This document shows positions 45,148 to 64,000 of a DNA stretch of 64,000 nucleotides, in pieces; within the stretch, counting starts at the first letter, position 1; each line of letters opens with the position of its first letter. The notes beneath the pieces were generated by a model. It was given only the letters and a program-made list of their open reading frames with translations, was not told the origin of the DNA and did not search any database. Origin of the DNA: Eunapius fragilis (lineage: Eukaryota > Porifera > Demospongiae > Spongillida > Spongillidae). Where the stretch lies: contig OY811987.1 in the NCBI GenBank assembly GCA_963681505.1, positions 3,348,124 through 3,412,123 on the forward strand, written 5' to 3'. Made by a program: the position numbers and the translations under genes.

Positions 45148-45219
45148 TGGAGATGCTGGGGATTGAACCCGGGGCCTCTCACATGCGAAGCGAGCGCTCT
45201 ACCACTGAGCTACATCCCC
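45148..45219 (-). tRNA. tRNA-Ala (CGC)
   Basis: Third identical copy of the tRNA-Ala gene, same strand as the copy at 44995-45066. Downstream on the transcript strand is a weaker T4 run (ACTTTTATG). Confidence 0.95.
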
Positions 45220-45771
45220 ATTCGTGTTTATCAATGGTTTTGGCGATCTACCGCATGCCCGTCTGGCGATTGTTGTAATGTAAAAAATCTTGACTGGTAC
45301 GGAATCGCACCCGGGGGAACATTAATTGATAGATGCATGAGTCCAGGTTTTTCTGCATGTGTCCCCCTCCTCTAATCCTTCTAACAAGTCTTAACTTTCC
45401 ACCCAATGTTAATTATATACAGTAACAAAACTGCTAACTATAAATAATGATTTCAACTAGTAAACTGTCAGTGTTCTTAGACAAACCTCTGCGTTGCCCA
45501 CACAATGCGTTCGTTGTTTCAATTCAGCGCTAAGAATTCGCGGAGCGTAATGTAATGCTTTGAGATTTTTTTTGTTGAGAAATTCACTTGAATGCGTAAA
45601 TAACTTTTTAGTGTTTGCAGCATTGGTAATTCTGGTGCAGCACAGAAGACAAAGGAAACTTGTGTGAGAATTATGAAGATAAGGTGTCTACACTTATTGT
45701 GAACACTTCAAATAGCACTGAGTGATGGATAGCAAAACGTTTACAACTGATAATGCAGCAAATGAATTAGT

Positions 45772-55250
<9,479 letters not shown>

Positions 55251-55287
55251 TTTGGTAGTGGGTGTGGTTTGGATCAAACCTATTGTT

Positions 55288-57482
55288 TACACAACCAAAA
55301 AAAAAAAACCGTAACTGATCAGATATTCGTCTGTTACGGATTGTTCTACGGATCCGATTGACGGTTTCGAAATCGGATCCGTAACAGTCGATTTGTCAAA
55401 TGACGTGTAACGGATTGTTATTACGGTTCTGGCACAAATGGATATCTGATCCGTAACAAATCCGTAACGGATCCGTAGCAGATGTTTTGCCATAAATCGG
55501 CACGTGATAGACGCTTTTAAAGCCCCTCCTACCTAGCTTTTTAAATTATTCATAACTAACGTTTGTATATTTAGAACAAAGAATACAAAGCGTACAACAC
55601 AGGGCACAAACAATAGTCCATTTTCTCAGTTCCACGCAGCTTCAAGTTTCACGCGTGTAGGAACAGCTTCTCAGTTCCACGCGTGCAGGAACAGCTTCTC
55701 AGTTCCACGCGTGCAGGAGCAGCTTCTCAGTTCCACGCGTGCAGGAACAGCTTCTCAGTTCCACGCGTGCAGGAGCAGCTTCTCAGTTCCACGCGTGCAG
55801 GAACAGCTTCTAAGTTCCACGCGTGCAGGAGCAGCTTCTCAGTTCCACGCGTGCAGGAGCAGCTTCTCAGTTCCACGCGTGCAGGAACAGCTTCTAAGTT
55901 CCACGCGTGCAGGAGCAGCTTCTCAGTTCCACGCGTGCAGGAACAGCTTCGCGTGCAGGAACAGCTTCTAAGTTCCACGCGTGCAGGAACAGCTTCTAAG
56001 TTCCACGCGTGCAGGAACAGCTTGTAAGTTCCATGCGTACAGGAACAGCTTCTCAGTTCCACGCGTGCAGGAGCAGCTTCTAAGTTCCACGCGCGTGCAG
56101 GAGCAGCTTCTAAGTTCCACGCGTGCAGGAACAGCTTCTCAGTTCCACGCGTGCAGGAACAGTTAGCTTGCTGTAGCTACAAATACAGAAAGATGTGAAA
56201 CAGGGTGAAAGGTTAAACATCCCACTGACCTTATTATTTGGAACGGTATCTGCAAAAGAACAGACCATGTAACCAATGCCACATGAGCTCAATGCCTACA
56301 TTTAGAGGTGTAAGTTCTACCGATGCTCTTCCACTGATGCGCATGACGCTCACCTGCTCAGAGAAATGTAAGTTAAACAGTAGCCTCAACTTTCCGGCCA
56401 TACCCACGCTGAACATTATCAACGGCTTACCAAATGCATGAGCAGTACAATCGGGCTTCGCATTTCATTCAGTAGGCCAACACCCCAAGCCTGATTAGTA
56501 CAATGAGAGATCCACTTACGGGAGCCTAGCCACCTCATTCTGAAATGAACTGAAATTGAATCTCCTGACACACGCACGTTACAGAGGCTTACCAACAGCA
56601 CAGCTTTCCTCTTCTAGCTATACGTCAACAGTAACACAACCATATCCAAATCCAAACCGACTAAGTACGATGGGAGGGATCAAAACTATGTAGGGCGAAT
56701 CTATAATGCTATTGGGTGGCGTACCTGAGAGTTGGTTGGAGTTGGTTTGCTGAGCGCTGGTTCATTCTGTCCCGCACACCGGCCGTCTGTGTTGCCTCAA
56801 ATAAAAGCGGTCTGGAATGAAGATAAACCCAATCACATCCGCGCTATAAATGACTTACCTACTGCATGACTGATTCTTCGAGCATTAACCCACTCACACC
56901 TATGCAGACGGCAGCCAACTGCCAATCTGATATAATAAAACTGGCGCTCGGCTTACCCTCAAATGTCGGCCATTTTGTTGCACGTGTCACATTTGGGGAT
57001 GGGACCTATGGTTTGTTCTCGGGTTTGTTTGCATCAGAACCAAGTTGGTGTCAGAATTCGGATTCCTTGATTCTGGAACGGCACCTCATCTTGCGTCCCA
57101 CTGCCGGGCCTAGTACGCTCTACTAGGCCTAGTACGCTCTACTATCTAGGCTCTCCTACAAAATGGCGAACACAAAATACATCATTCGCCGCGCCCACTT
57201 TATTTGCTTACACTATCGAGTAGTTGCGAGAAATTGGATAATCGGTACTTAACAAATCGTTTACGGTGTATGAAAAAAAAATGATACGGATTTTTATCGT
57301 ACAATGATACGGATGTTTTAACGGATCTTATCACAATGTATTACATCCCGTCACAAGTTTCATTTAACGGATCAGTCACATCCTGTAACGCTTATCGGAT
57401 CCGTAGCGGATAAATTTTCTTATCCGTAACCGTATGTTTGCCAATAACAATCCGTTACGGAGCGAAAATTTTTGGTTGTGTA
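55288..57482. mobile_element. 2.2-kb non-autonomous transposon at the SEL1L promoter
   Basis: Ends TACACAACCAAAAA (55288) and TTTTTGGTTGTGTA (57482) are inverted repeats. Both subterminal regions (55300-55500, 57280-57465) are crowded with CCGTAACGGAT/CGGATCCG words in both orientations, which look like clustered protein-binding sites. The centre holds a 28-bp minisatellite and no transposase. The left end lies 37 bp upstream of the SEL1L ATG. A decayed tandem copy of the flanks at 59.75 kb lacks the element. Confidence 0.8.
55628..56165. repeat. 28-bp minisatellite, about 19 units
   Basis: Unit GTTCCACGCGTGCAGGAACA plus GCTTCTCA; variants differ at G/A in GAGCAG/GAACAG and C/A in TCTCA/TCTAA. 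One truncated unit sits at about 55948. Open frames of 60-114 codons on both strands here are by-products of a stop-free repeat. Confidence 0.95.
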
Positions 57483-58500
57483 TTGCACCTTATGGAAATT
57501 TTAATAATTAACGTATATACGTGGCAGAATTACAAAGCTCAACTAATTTGGATGATGATGTCATTACTGAGGGCGCTAAATATTGAGAACGCTGCACTTG
57601 GATCGAGGCTTAATGCTAATTCTTTTTTGTATCAAAACTGTGTGCTCATTACAGGAGCATGTATTACACAAACATGTGTACATGTATCATAAACGCGCAG
57701 TAATATAGTTTGGAATGCTCCAGCAAGGCACGGGATCAAGGCAGCGAAAAGGGACTAACTATTTTCCAGGAAGGAGGCAATGGTGGGTAATGGAGGTAAG
57801 GAGGCAATGGTGAGTAATGGAGGCATGGAGGCAATGGTGGGAAATAGAGGTATCATATTTCCGTTTGCTACCAAAGTCCTAAAGTTAAAAAGCTCTTGAT
57901 TTTAAAATGCCAAAGTGATGTGTACAAGCTAGTTAGAACCATCGTGTGCAAATAAAAATACAAGCACAGCAAGTGGTGAAGTATATAGTGTTAAACACAG
58001 AGTTAACACATGTTGATGGGTGCTTCCTTGGTTTGCTTTCCAAGAGCAGTGCTATTGTCATCCCATCTCTGTGGTTAAATATTAGCATACCGATCCCACA
58101 GTTAATTCATTAGTAGAAATGCTACAAAGCATGAGAACTGGTAATAGTGCATACGAGCAGCTTAGAATAACCATCTCTGACACCTCAAGGGTCCAGAATA
58201 AAGCAATCAAAATTAGAGCCACATTGCTGTCAAATATTTGCAAGCTGAGACATCAAGGTGTGCATTGCATGGTGGATATATGAGACCATTACCAAAATCA
58301 TTACCAAAATCATTCAAGCTAAAATTTTGATATAACTCTGAGGTAAACAATGAATTTCCTAATGTAAGGAGTAATTCAAAACAACAGTGTAAGACCAAAG
58401 GGAACAGCAGAACCGAATATAATGGCAAGTATAGAAGATGTGGCACATAACATAGAAGAGCAACAGTGTCAGGCGTACAACAAGGAGTGTTTCAAGTATT
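57483..58500. other. Intergenic flank, repeats only
   Basis: 57483-57580 is the original flank on the far side of the inserted transposon (it matches 59978-60001). 57772-57845 repeats the GGAGGCAATGGTGGG minisatellite seen at 52.5 kb. No gene seen. Confidence 0.5.
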
Positions 58501-58918
58501 TGGCGCAATGACATTCTGGCTTAGCTTTGTCTGTTTTGCACTTGATTCTCTTTCAATGCTTACTAGTTTAGTTCTTATATTTGACGATCGTGTGCACTGT
58601 TGTCTAGTCTATTATCTGTGTTGGATCACCTCTTAAGTCATTGTTTTCAATATCTTTCTTGTCTTGGGCACCATGAATGGAGGCTTCTTTTTAAAAACTC
58701 TTCCCTGCATGAGCAGTATACATGTTTGTAAAAGATAAATATATATATAGGCATATGTGATTATAACCCTGAGACATCAGATCTGATAGAAATTAAAAAG
58801 GCAACATGGTAGCACAATAAGAAACACTTAGAAGTATATGTATTCAGTTTGCAAATATTGATGAATGGTTACGGGAATTAATTTGCTGTATTTGACTTGA
58901 CACCCTTTATCAGCACCA

Positions 58919-58937
58919 CCCCCCCCCCCCCCCCCCC
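58919..58937. repeat. Poly(C) run, 19 nt
   Basis: Uninterrupted C tract inside the decayed SEL1L copy; the poly(C) run of SEL1L intron 1 (54963) lies at a comparable place, so the tract may predate the duplication. Confidence 0.9.
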
Positions 58938-59067
58938 AAGACACCATTTATTGTTACCTTTAGGGGTGTGTACTGGTTAAATAATGGAAGACCCAATCAG
59001 AGGTCACTCCCTTACAAAGACAATCACGAGACTATATATATAATTAAGCCAACAGTGAAAACGCTTC

Positions 59068-59350
59068 ATGGAACAATTCCAAGGTGGAATCACGTTTTGG
59101 AACACGATATAGTTTCCTAAAATCTACACACATAACTGCTCTTTTAGGTGTACGTGGCGCTATTGCACATATCGCAGGAAAAGTTTAGTGTTCCCATCTT
59201 TGGATTTTGATCCACGTTCCCAAAGTTAACATTGCACCTTAGATGTGGTTAACAAAGTATGCTGCAAACCTGAGAACATGGATCAAAATCCATAGATGGG
59301 AACAGGAAACTTGCATGCATGGCGAAACTCTTGGGAATTGTTTTAGGGAA
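59068..59350. mobile_element. Foldback MITE inside the SEL1L copy
   Basis: GTTCCCATCTTTGGATTTTG at 59191 is inverted at about 59282-59303, and the outer CAATTCCAAG pairs with CTTGGGAATTG. Non-coding. It is absent from the corresponding SEL1L region, so it was inserted after the duplication or lost there. Confidence 0.65.
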
Positions 59351-60366
59351 CACAGTAATTTTTTATGTGCTAATACTGAGTAGGCCTATGATTGTTTAAT
59401 TTCTTACACTACAGAAAGATTCAAACATGTAAAACATAGGCTAGCACTGACTGGGCAATAAATAGTATTTAATCCTTCAACTTGTGAAGGCACAGGTTGT
59501 CCATATCTGTCGTTAAAAGATCTTAGTAGCGGTCTTTAAAAAATATACGATGCGTAGCGTTCAGATCCATAACGCCGCTCGCAATCAAAATCAGAATTCA
59601 AAGTATTCGATCGAGCGCCAAATTGACCTACGAAGATCACATATACTTCTACAGTCGTCAGTACGAATCGGCCTACACACGTTAAGAATGGCATCTCACC
59701 TCCAACCGAATGAAATACAATAGCACAACTAGTGGGTGTGGTTTGGATCCGCCCAATTGTTTTTACTTGTATACCAAACTACAGTGCGGCTGGTGCTGTG
59801 GGCAGAAGCCAGACTAAAAGGTAAATTTAATAATCAACTACGAAAGCCATAGTGGGCATAATAAGCGGTACAAAGTCGGGAGGGAAGGACTAATTTACGA
59901 CACCGCAATACGAAGTCTTAATAATGTTACTACTAGTTACTACGCGGTACCGTACATATGTTACATGACAAGTGAGGGATGATGATGTCATAATTGAGGG
60001 TGGGTTGCATGTAACACTTAGAAAACAGTTCATTCGTCTTCCACTCATATTCAAGTTCTTTGACACAATCAGCCATTTTCTTTGGATATCAAAGTCACCA
60101 TATCATACAAATTTCGAATTGAATTTTTTTAAAAGTACTACAACAACACACCTAGAGGTTAATATCACTAGCACCATAAGCGGTTTTACAATTTTGTAAT
60201 TTGTGTTAGCTAGTGATAACAAACTGCATGTATACAGCAGTTGCACCATTTGTAATTACAATTACATGAACATCTTTGCATTGGTATTGAAAGAGGTCAG
60301 AAATACATCAGGATTCATCTTCTTTGGTATTTGAATTGCATTAAATTAACTTGCAGTGTTGGCCAC

Positions 60367-63300
60367 ATGCATCGTCAGTGGGTGGCAGCATCAAGCAAAC
60401 GGGTGTCAACAGAAATTTGTGAATACTCAGACCCTGTACTACCGCAAGTCAGAAAATGGATAGAGGTAAGTATACATCTCCCCATTCACTGAAACCAGCA
60501 TGTGATCATTGACACCTGCATGTCATCACTGACAACATCAGTGTGTCATCCCAGACATGTGTGTCATCACTGATACCTTCATGTCATCACTGACACCTAT
60601 GTTGTTTCATCTAACAGTAGCATGAAATTAGTTAAGATTGATTTGAAATCAGTTGCATGATCATTATCATGATTACGTACAACTACAGTATATGTGTTGC
60701 TGAAAAGCTGAATCAGTTATGATAATACCCAAATTGAGGCATAAAGAACATAAATCTATACATGGAATACCATATGCATATTAGCCACAGTTCTCTCTAC
60801 GCATCTCCAGTCCTATCACAAGCATTCTAAATATGTGATTATAAATTTAATAACCAAAACCTTGCAATTGGAAGCACACTGCATGATCCATAAACATGTA
60901 CATGTTTTGTTTTGGCGAGTAAAATTTTCACATTTTGTACCTGTACAGATGTGTTATGGGATCTCTTTCATGCCAGTGCAATTATAAATGCTTTTTTTAC
61001 AGGAATGTTGTGGATTGATTCCAGAAGATAAAACATTTCAAGAATATCTACATGATGGGACAGTGTTGTGCAGGTCAGTAATTAGTGTTTTTAAATGTGT
61101 AGCTGAAAATTTGAATCCCAGGTTGATTGAAGAAATACAGCCTGGACTGATTAAAAGGGTGAACTATGCAAAAAGTCCATTTGCATGGCGAGTAAGTTTA
61201 TTAATTATGTGTGCAAGAACACATTTTGCACCTATTAAAGGTCTCCCCCACCTCCCCCAGTGGATACACATGGGGCGAAGTTGGGGATTTGACGATTGCA
61301 GTTTTCAAATCCCCACTCTAACCAATCAAATCTCCCACATATGTCGTAATATTATGATATATATTAAGTCAATTGAATAATTAAGTACATGGTAATTTGT
61401 CAAATCCCCCACACCTGGGGGAAAAATCCCCAAGCAAAGGCCTCATCTGTGCCCACACTGAGGGGAGGTGGGGGCTCCAGACCATTGGTAGGTGCATATT
61501 CGTATAGCACTCACAATGTAAGGATGCAGATCATTACCATTCAATAGTTTGTACTCAATTTAAAGCAAAATCTCAAACAAACCCATGTATTGTGTTGTGT
61601 AATTGTCTGTCTCAAGTACTAAGAGTTGTGTACTGCTACTTTGGAGCTTTGTATCTGTCAGTGGTATGTGATATCTCACACTAACTCATATAAATCTGTC
61701 ATTTTGCACTAACAGCACTTTTTAGTTGGTCCAAGACATGCTAGATACTGGAGATATGAAATTTTCTCTAACAGATATAGGATTTTTAAATATTTGAGTT
61801 TGATACCTACAAACACATGTAACTCCTGATTCCTTTATCCCCAAAGCTTCAAAATTGAAACCATGTTCAAAAAGCTATTGATGAGTTATAGCTTTGAGAA
61901 CATTATGTAGACATTTCGCGATACTACCCGTTGGGGGAGTTTCTTGGGAATGGACATTGTTTAGTTGTATGCTTCAGTCCAATTATCATTCTATGCCACA
62001 AACCACAATACTTATTTGAATTGAGAGTTAGTAATAAGTGTAAATGTATATCCGTTTTGGTGCCTTCTGCAGTAATTTTCGAACTTTTCCTAACTCTCTT
62101 ATTAACGTACCGAGACGAACAGTAGTACTCGTGACATCTGATATCGTTGGTGGATATACAAACACAATTTACACGTAAGTACGCAAACACGCGTCATGCG
62201 AATCCTTACTAGTACAAATACACTATTGCTGGCATTCCATTCTTTGTCCTAAAATAACTACAGTACTGTGAAGGCATAACAGTAATTACTTGAAGTTCGT
62301 TTGGATTTAGGTGAGCATCAGTCTCGGCGAATTGCTTCGACTAGTAGGCTAGTAGGTCAACCGCAAGTTAGAACGTAGAGATGATGTGTTCGCGCTCTCT
62401 GCCTGTTCACAGTAGCCAACCCCCGCCCCCACCCCTTGCGATGTAAATTGTATTTCTGATAGCAATAAGCACGTCGGTTGGCTTGACGATTTTATCGATC
62501 GACTATTGGTATTCATTAATCACATTGTTGTAGGACTAGGCTTTGTTTTATACATGTATGGCCGTTGGCCAAACGTAACATACTTCTGACTTTTTTTAGG
62601 AGAACTGCGCTTTCTTTTTAGAAGCCTGCAAGAAGTTCGGTTTGAAAGGTGCTCAGCTTTGTAAACCTGAAGACCTAATTGCAAGGTAAGCTTAACAGTG
62701 GATGATGTCATACTATGCAAGGCATTAAAATAGCAAGTCAAGCTTTAATGCCACATGCCTGAAATTGTGTTACTACAAATTAGTGGGAAGGGGGTTTGTA
62801 CAAAAATGCAACAACAAAAATCACCACTCTATGTCCACATTACATTCTATATGCAAAACATGTTTTTGACCTTGAAAATAATACATGTAACAGTATTGTA
62901 GTATGCACTCAAAATTTAATCTGTGACTCTATTATGTAAAGCAGTGCGACTTGTTAATCATTTGGCTAGTGTGATATTGTAAGCCATTATTGGAAATATT
63001 GTTTCAATGTTTACAATTATAGCATTCCCTCCTCCCTTAATACTACTCAGCAACTCAGTTACAAGTGACAGCCAAAAACACTTTAGAAACGTGAGTAAAT
63101 TAAACTTGATAATAGTACCAGTATGTTGTTACATTGTGCATAGATGCACGCATTTGTAACTTATGTGCATTGTTTCATGTGGGAATGGAAATTAGTGCAA
63201 AATTAAGTGCATTTTAATCTCACCCCCGTTTCTTGCTTGACAATATCATTTCTGGTGCAGGTTGCGGTTACACTTTACTGGCTTGGAAGGACTGTCAAGA

Positions 63301-64000
63301 CCTTTCCATGGTACACAGGTCCTGCCATACAGTTAACAACTGATGAAGTGAATCTTGAATCACAGCCACAGGTGGGTCTTGTTGTATTAATCTACCTTAT
63401 TGATGCATTGTTGATTGCGGTCCTTTACCCAACTATCCTTTCGTGCCATATATATCCTAACAATGTCCAGGAGTAATTTAGAATGTTTTCAAGCATTGTG
63501 CTACATGTATAGATACATGTATATGTTACACATAAGGCCTATGTAACCTAAATTGACAAGAGGTTGGGGGGGCCTCCCTCCACCCCCTTCCTCAATGAAA
63601 CTCTGCCTACACGTATATGCACTGCCACTGTATGACCACAGCATGACTTAATTAGATTTGGGCATAAAAGTACATTTTGATTTCAAGGTAGAACCTTGGT
63701 GTAGCCTACTGTATTATCAAGTTTTACATAAGTTGGTATGTCTGAGGTGTCCAAATTTTATTGCTTCAGTTATTTCATAGACTTTTCGAAGTACTAAAGA
63801 GGAAATCATTTCACAAAGTGTAAACAGTTCTGAAGCGGTAGTTACAAAATTGCTTCATTTTTCATCTCCAACCCCAAAATTACAATATTCTGAGTCTACA
63901 GAATCAAAAACTGTGTGTATAGAGACTGCAACACCAAAATTACAGTTTTCTGGTTCTACACCACTGAGAACATTATGTGCTGAGACCATTGTACCCGAAG
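60367..64000 (+). CDS. LMO7/LIMCH1-like calponin-homology protein, 5' part
   Basis: CH-domain protein of the LMO7/LIMCH1 type, an actin- and junction-associated scaffold (family knowledge). Exons: 60367-60465, 61003-61073, 61122-61191, 62600-62685, 63051-63090, 63261-63371, and 63781 to beyond the window. It starts MHRQWVAASSKRVSTEICEY. The CH domain covers roughly residues 28-150: QVRKWIE, FQEYLHDGTVLC, IEEIQPGLIKRVNYAKSPFA, CAFFLEACKKFGLKGAQLC, VAVTLYWLGRTVKTF, matching the CH domain of LMO7/LIMCH1 rather than calponins. The seventh exon is Ser/Thr-rich with a repeated TPKLQYS/TPKLQFS motif and runs open off the end. An alternative start further upstream cannot be excluded. Confidence 0.8.
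60490..60600. repeat. Degenerate ~24-bp minisatellite in intron 1 of the CH gene
   Basis: Repeated words TGTCATCACTGACACC and CATGTCATCACTGA occur four to five times. Non-coding. Confidence 0.7.
61238..61480. mobile_element. Possible MITE in CH-gene intron 3
   Basis: TCTCCCCCACCTCCCC at about 61240 is inverted as GGGGAGGTGGGGG at about 61464; inner CAAATCCCCAC/TTTGGGGATTT-like words also pair. Target duplication not seen. Confidence 0.4.

Larger units (their letters stand above)
58510..60001 (-). pseudogene. Decayed tandem copy of the SEL1L 5' end
   Basis: 58515-58700 aligns with SEL1L exon 2 (54490-54670): shared GGCTTAGCTTT, TGCACTGTTGT, GTCTATTATCT, TGTGTTGGATCACCT and CATTGTTTTCAAT. 59685-59765 aligns with exon 1 and upstream DNA (ATGGCATCTCACCT, AATACAATA, GTGGGTGTGGTTTGGAT, ATTGTTT). 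59978-60001 matches 57550-57574. The order is the same as in SEL1L, so it is a tandem duplication. The start codon and frame are lost. Confidence 0.8.

Noticed and set aside
45285-45345. Fourth tRNA-like sequence after the tandem tRNA-Ala pair
   Set aside because: GGTACGGAATCGCACCCGGG hints at a T-arm-like stretch, but no acceptor stem or anticodon arm can be formed.
55683-56292. Several overlapping ORFs of 60-114 codons on both strands
   Set aside because: They are generated by a stop-free 28-bp tandem repeat and simply repeat QEQLLSSTRAG-type strings in turn; nothing supports translation.
60490-60600. CRISPR-like spaced repeats
   Set aside because: Units are degenerate, there are no unique spacers of constant length, and the host is eukaryotic.

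Overview
This window is nuclear DNA from an animal, most likely a marine invertebrate with short introns; a sponge is my best guess, but that is inference. Support comes from conserved animal genes with many small exons (introns often 47-100 bp), three identical nuclear tRNA-Ala genes, and a mobile-element mix (BEL/Pao, Gypsy, DIRS-type, hAT, foldback MITEs) typical of such genomes. Nothing bacterial or viral is seen.

Seven host genes are supported. On +: the 3' part of EXOSC5/RRP46 (580-2155), a PGP/PDXP-type HAD phosphatase (10179-13499), UTP25 (22334-40912, first exon or exons not found) and the 5' part of an LMO7/LIMCH1-like calponin-homology gene (60367 to the window end). On -: a GTPBP2-like GTPase (3955-7952), a single-exon SERTA-domain gene (8387-9277) and SEL1L (45772-55250). 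The exon chains of the two - strand multi-exon genes and the phosphatase close in frame from start to stop. The genes are unrelated housekeeping functions: RNA decay, GTPase, cell-cycle transcription cofactor, metabolite repair, rRNA processing, ER-associated degradation, cytoskeleton. They do not form a pathway.

Mobile DNA fills the rest. A decayed Gypsy element with unusually short (~110 bp) terminal repeats lies at 16732-20626. One UTP25 intron is 15.1 kb long and is packed with elements, all antisense to UTP25: DIRS-type gag and RT/tyrosine-recombinase remnants, a BEL/Pao element, a 3-kb DNA transposon with ~0.53-kb inverted ends inserted inside the BEL/Pao coding region, a hAT relic, and tails of an RT element. 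Downstream of UTP25 is a ~1.75-kb foldback. SEL1L carries an ORF-bearing insert in one intron and a 2.2-kb transposon 37 bp upstream of its start codon. A decayed tandem copy of the SEL1L 5' end at 58.5-60.0 kb lacks that transposon and so preserves the empty site.

The best candidates for something undescribed are the long-ended DDE-like transposon (30120-33144), the SEL1L-promoter element with CGGATCCG-rich ends and a 28-bp minisatellite (55288-57482), and the 47.82-48.86 kb intronic element flanked by CCTAGATCTAGG hairpins. No CRISPR array or prokaryotic-type operon is present.
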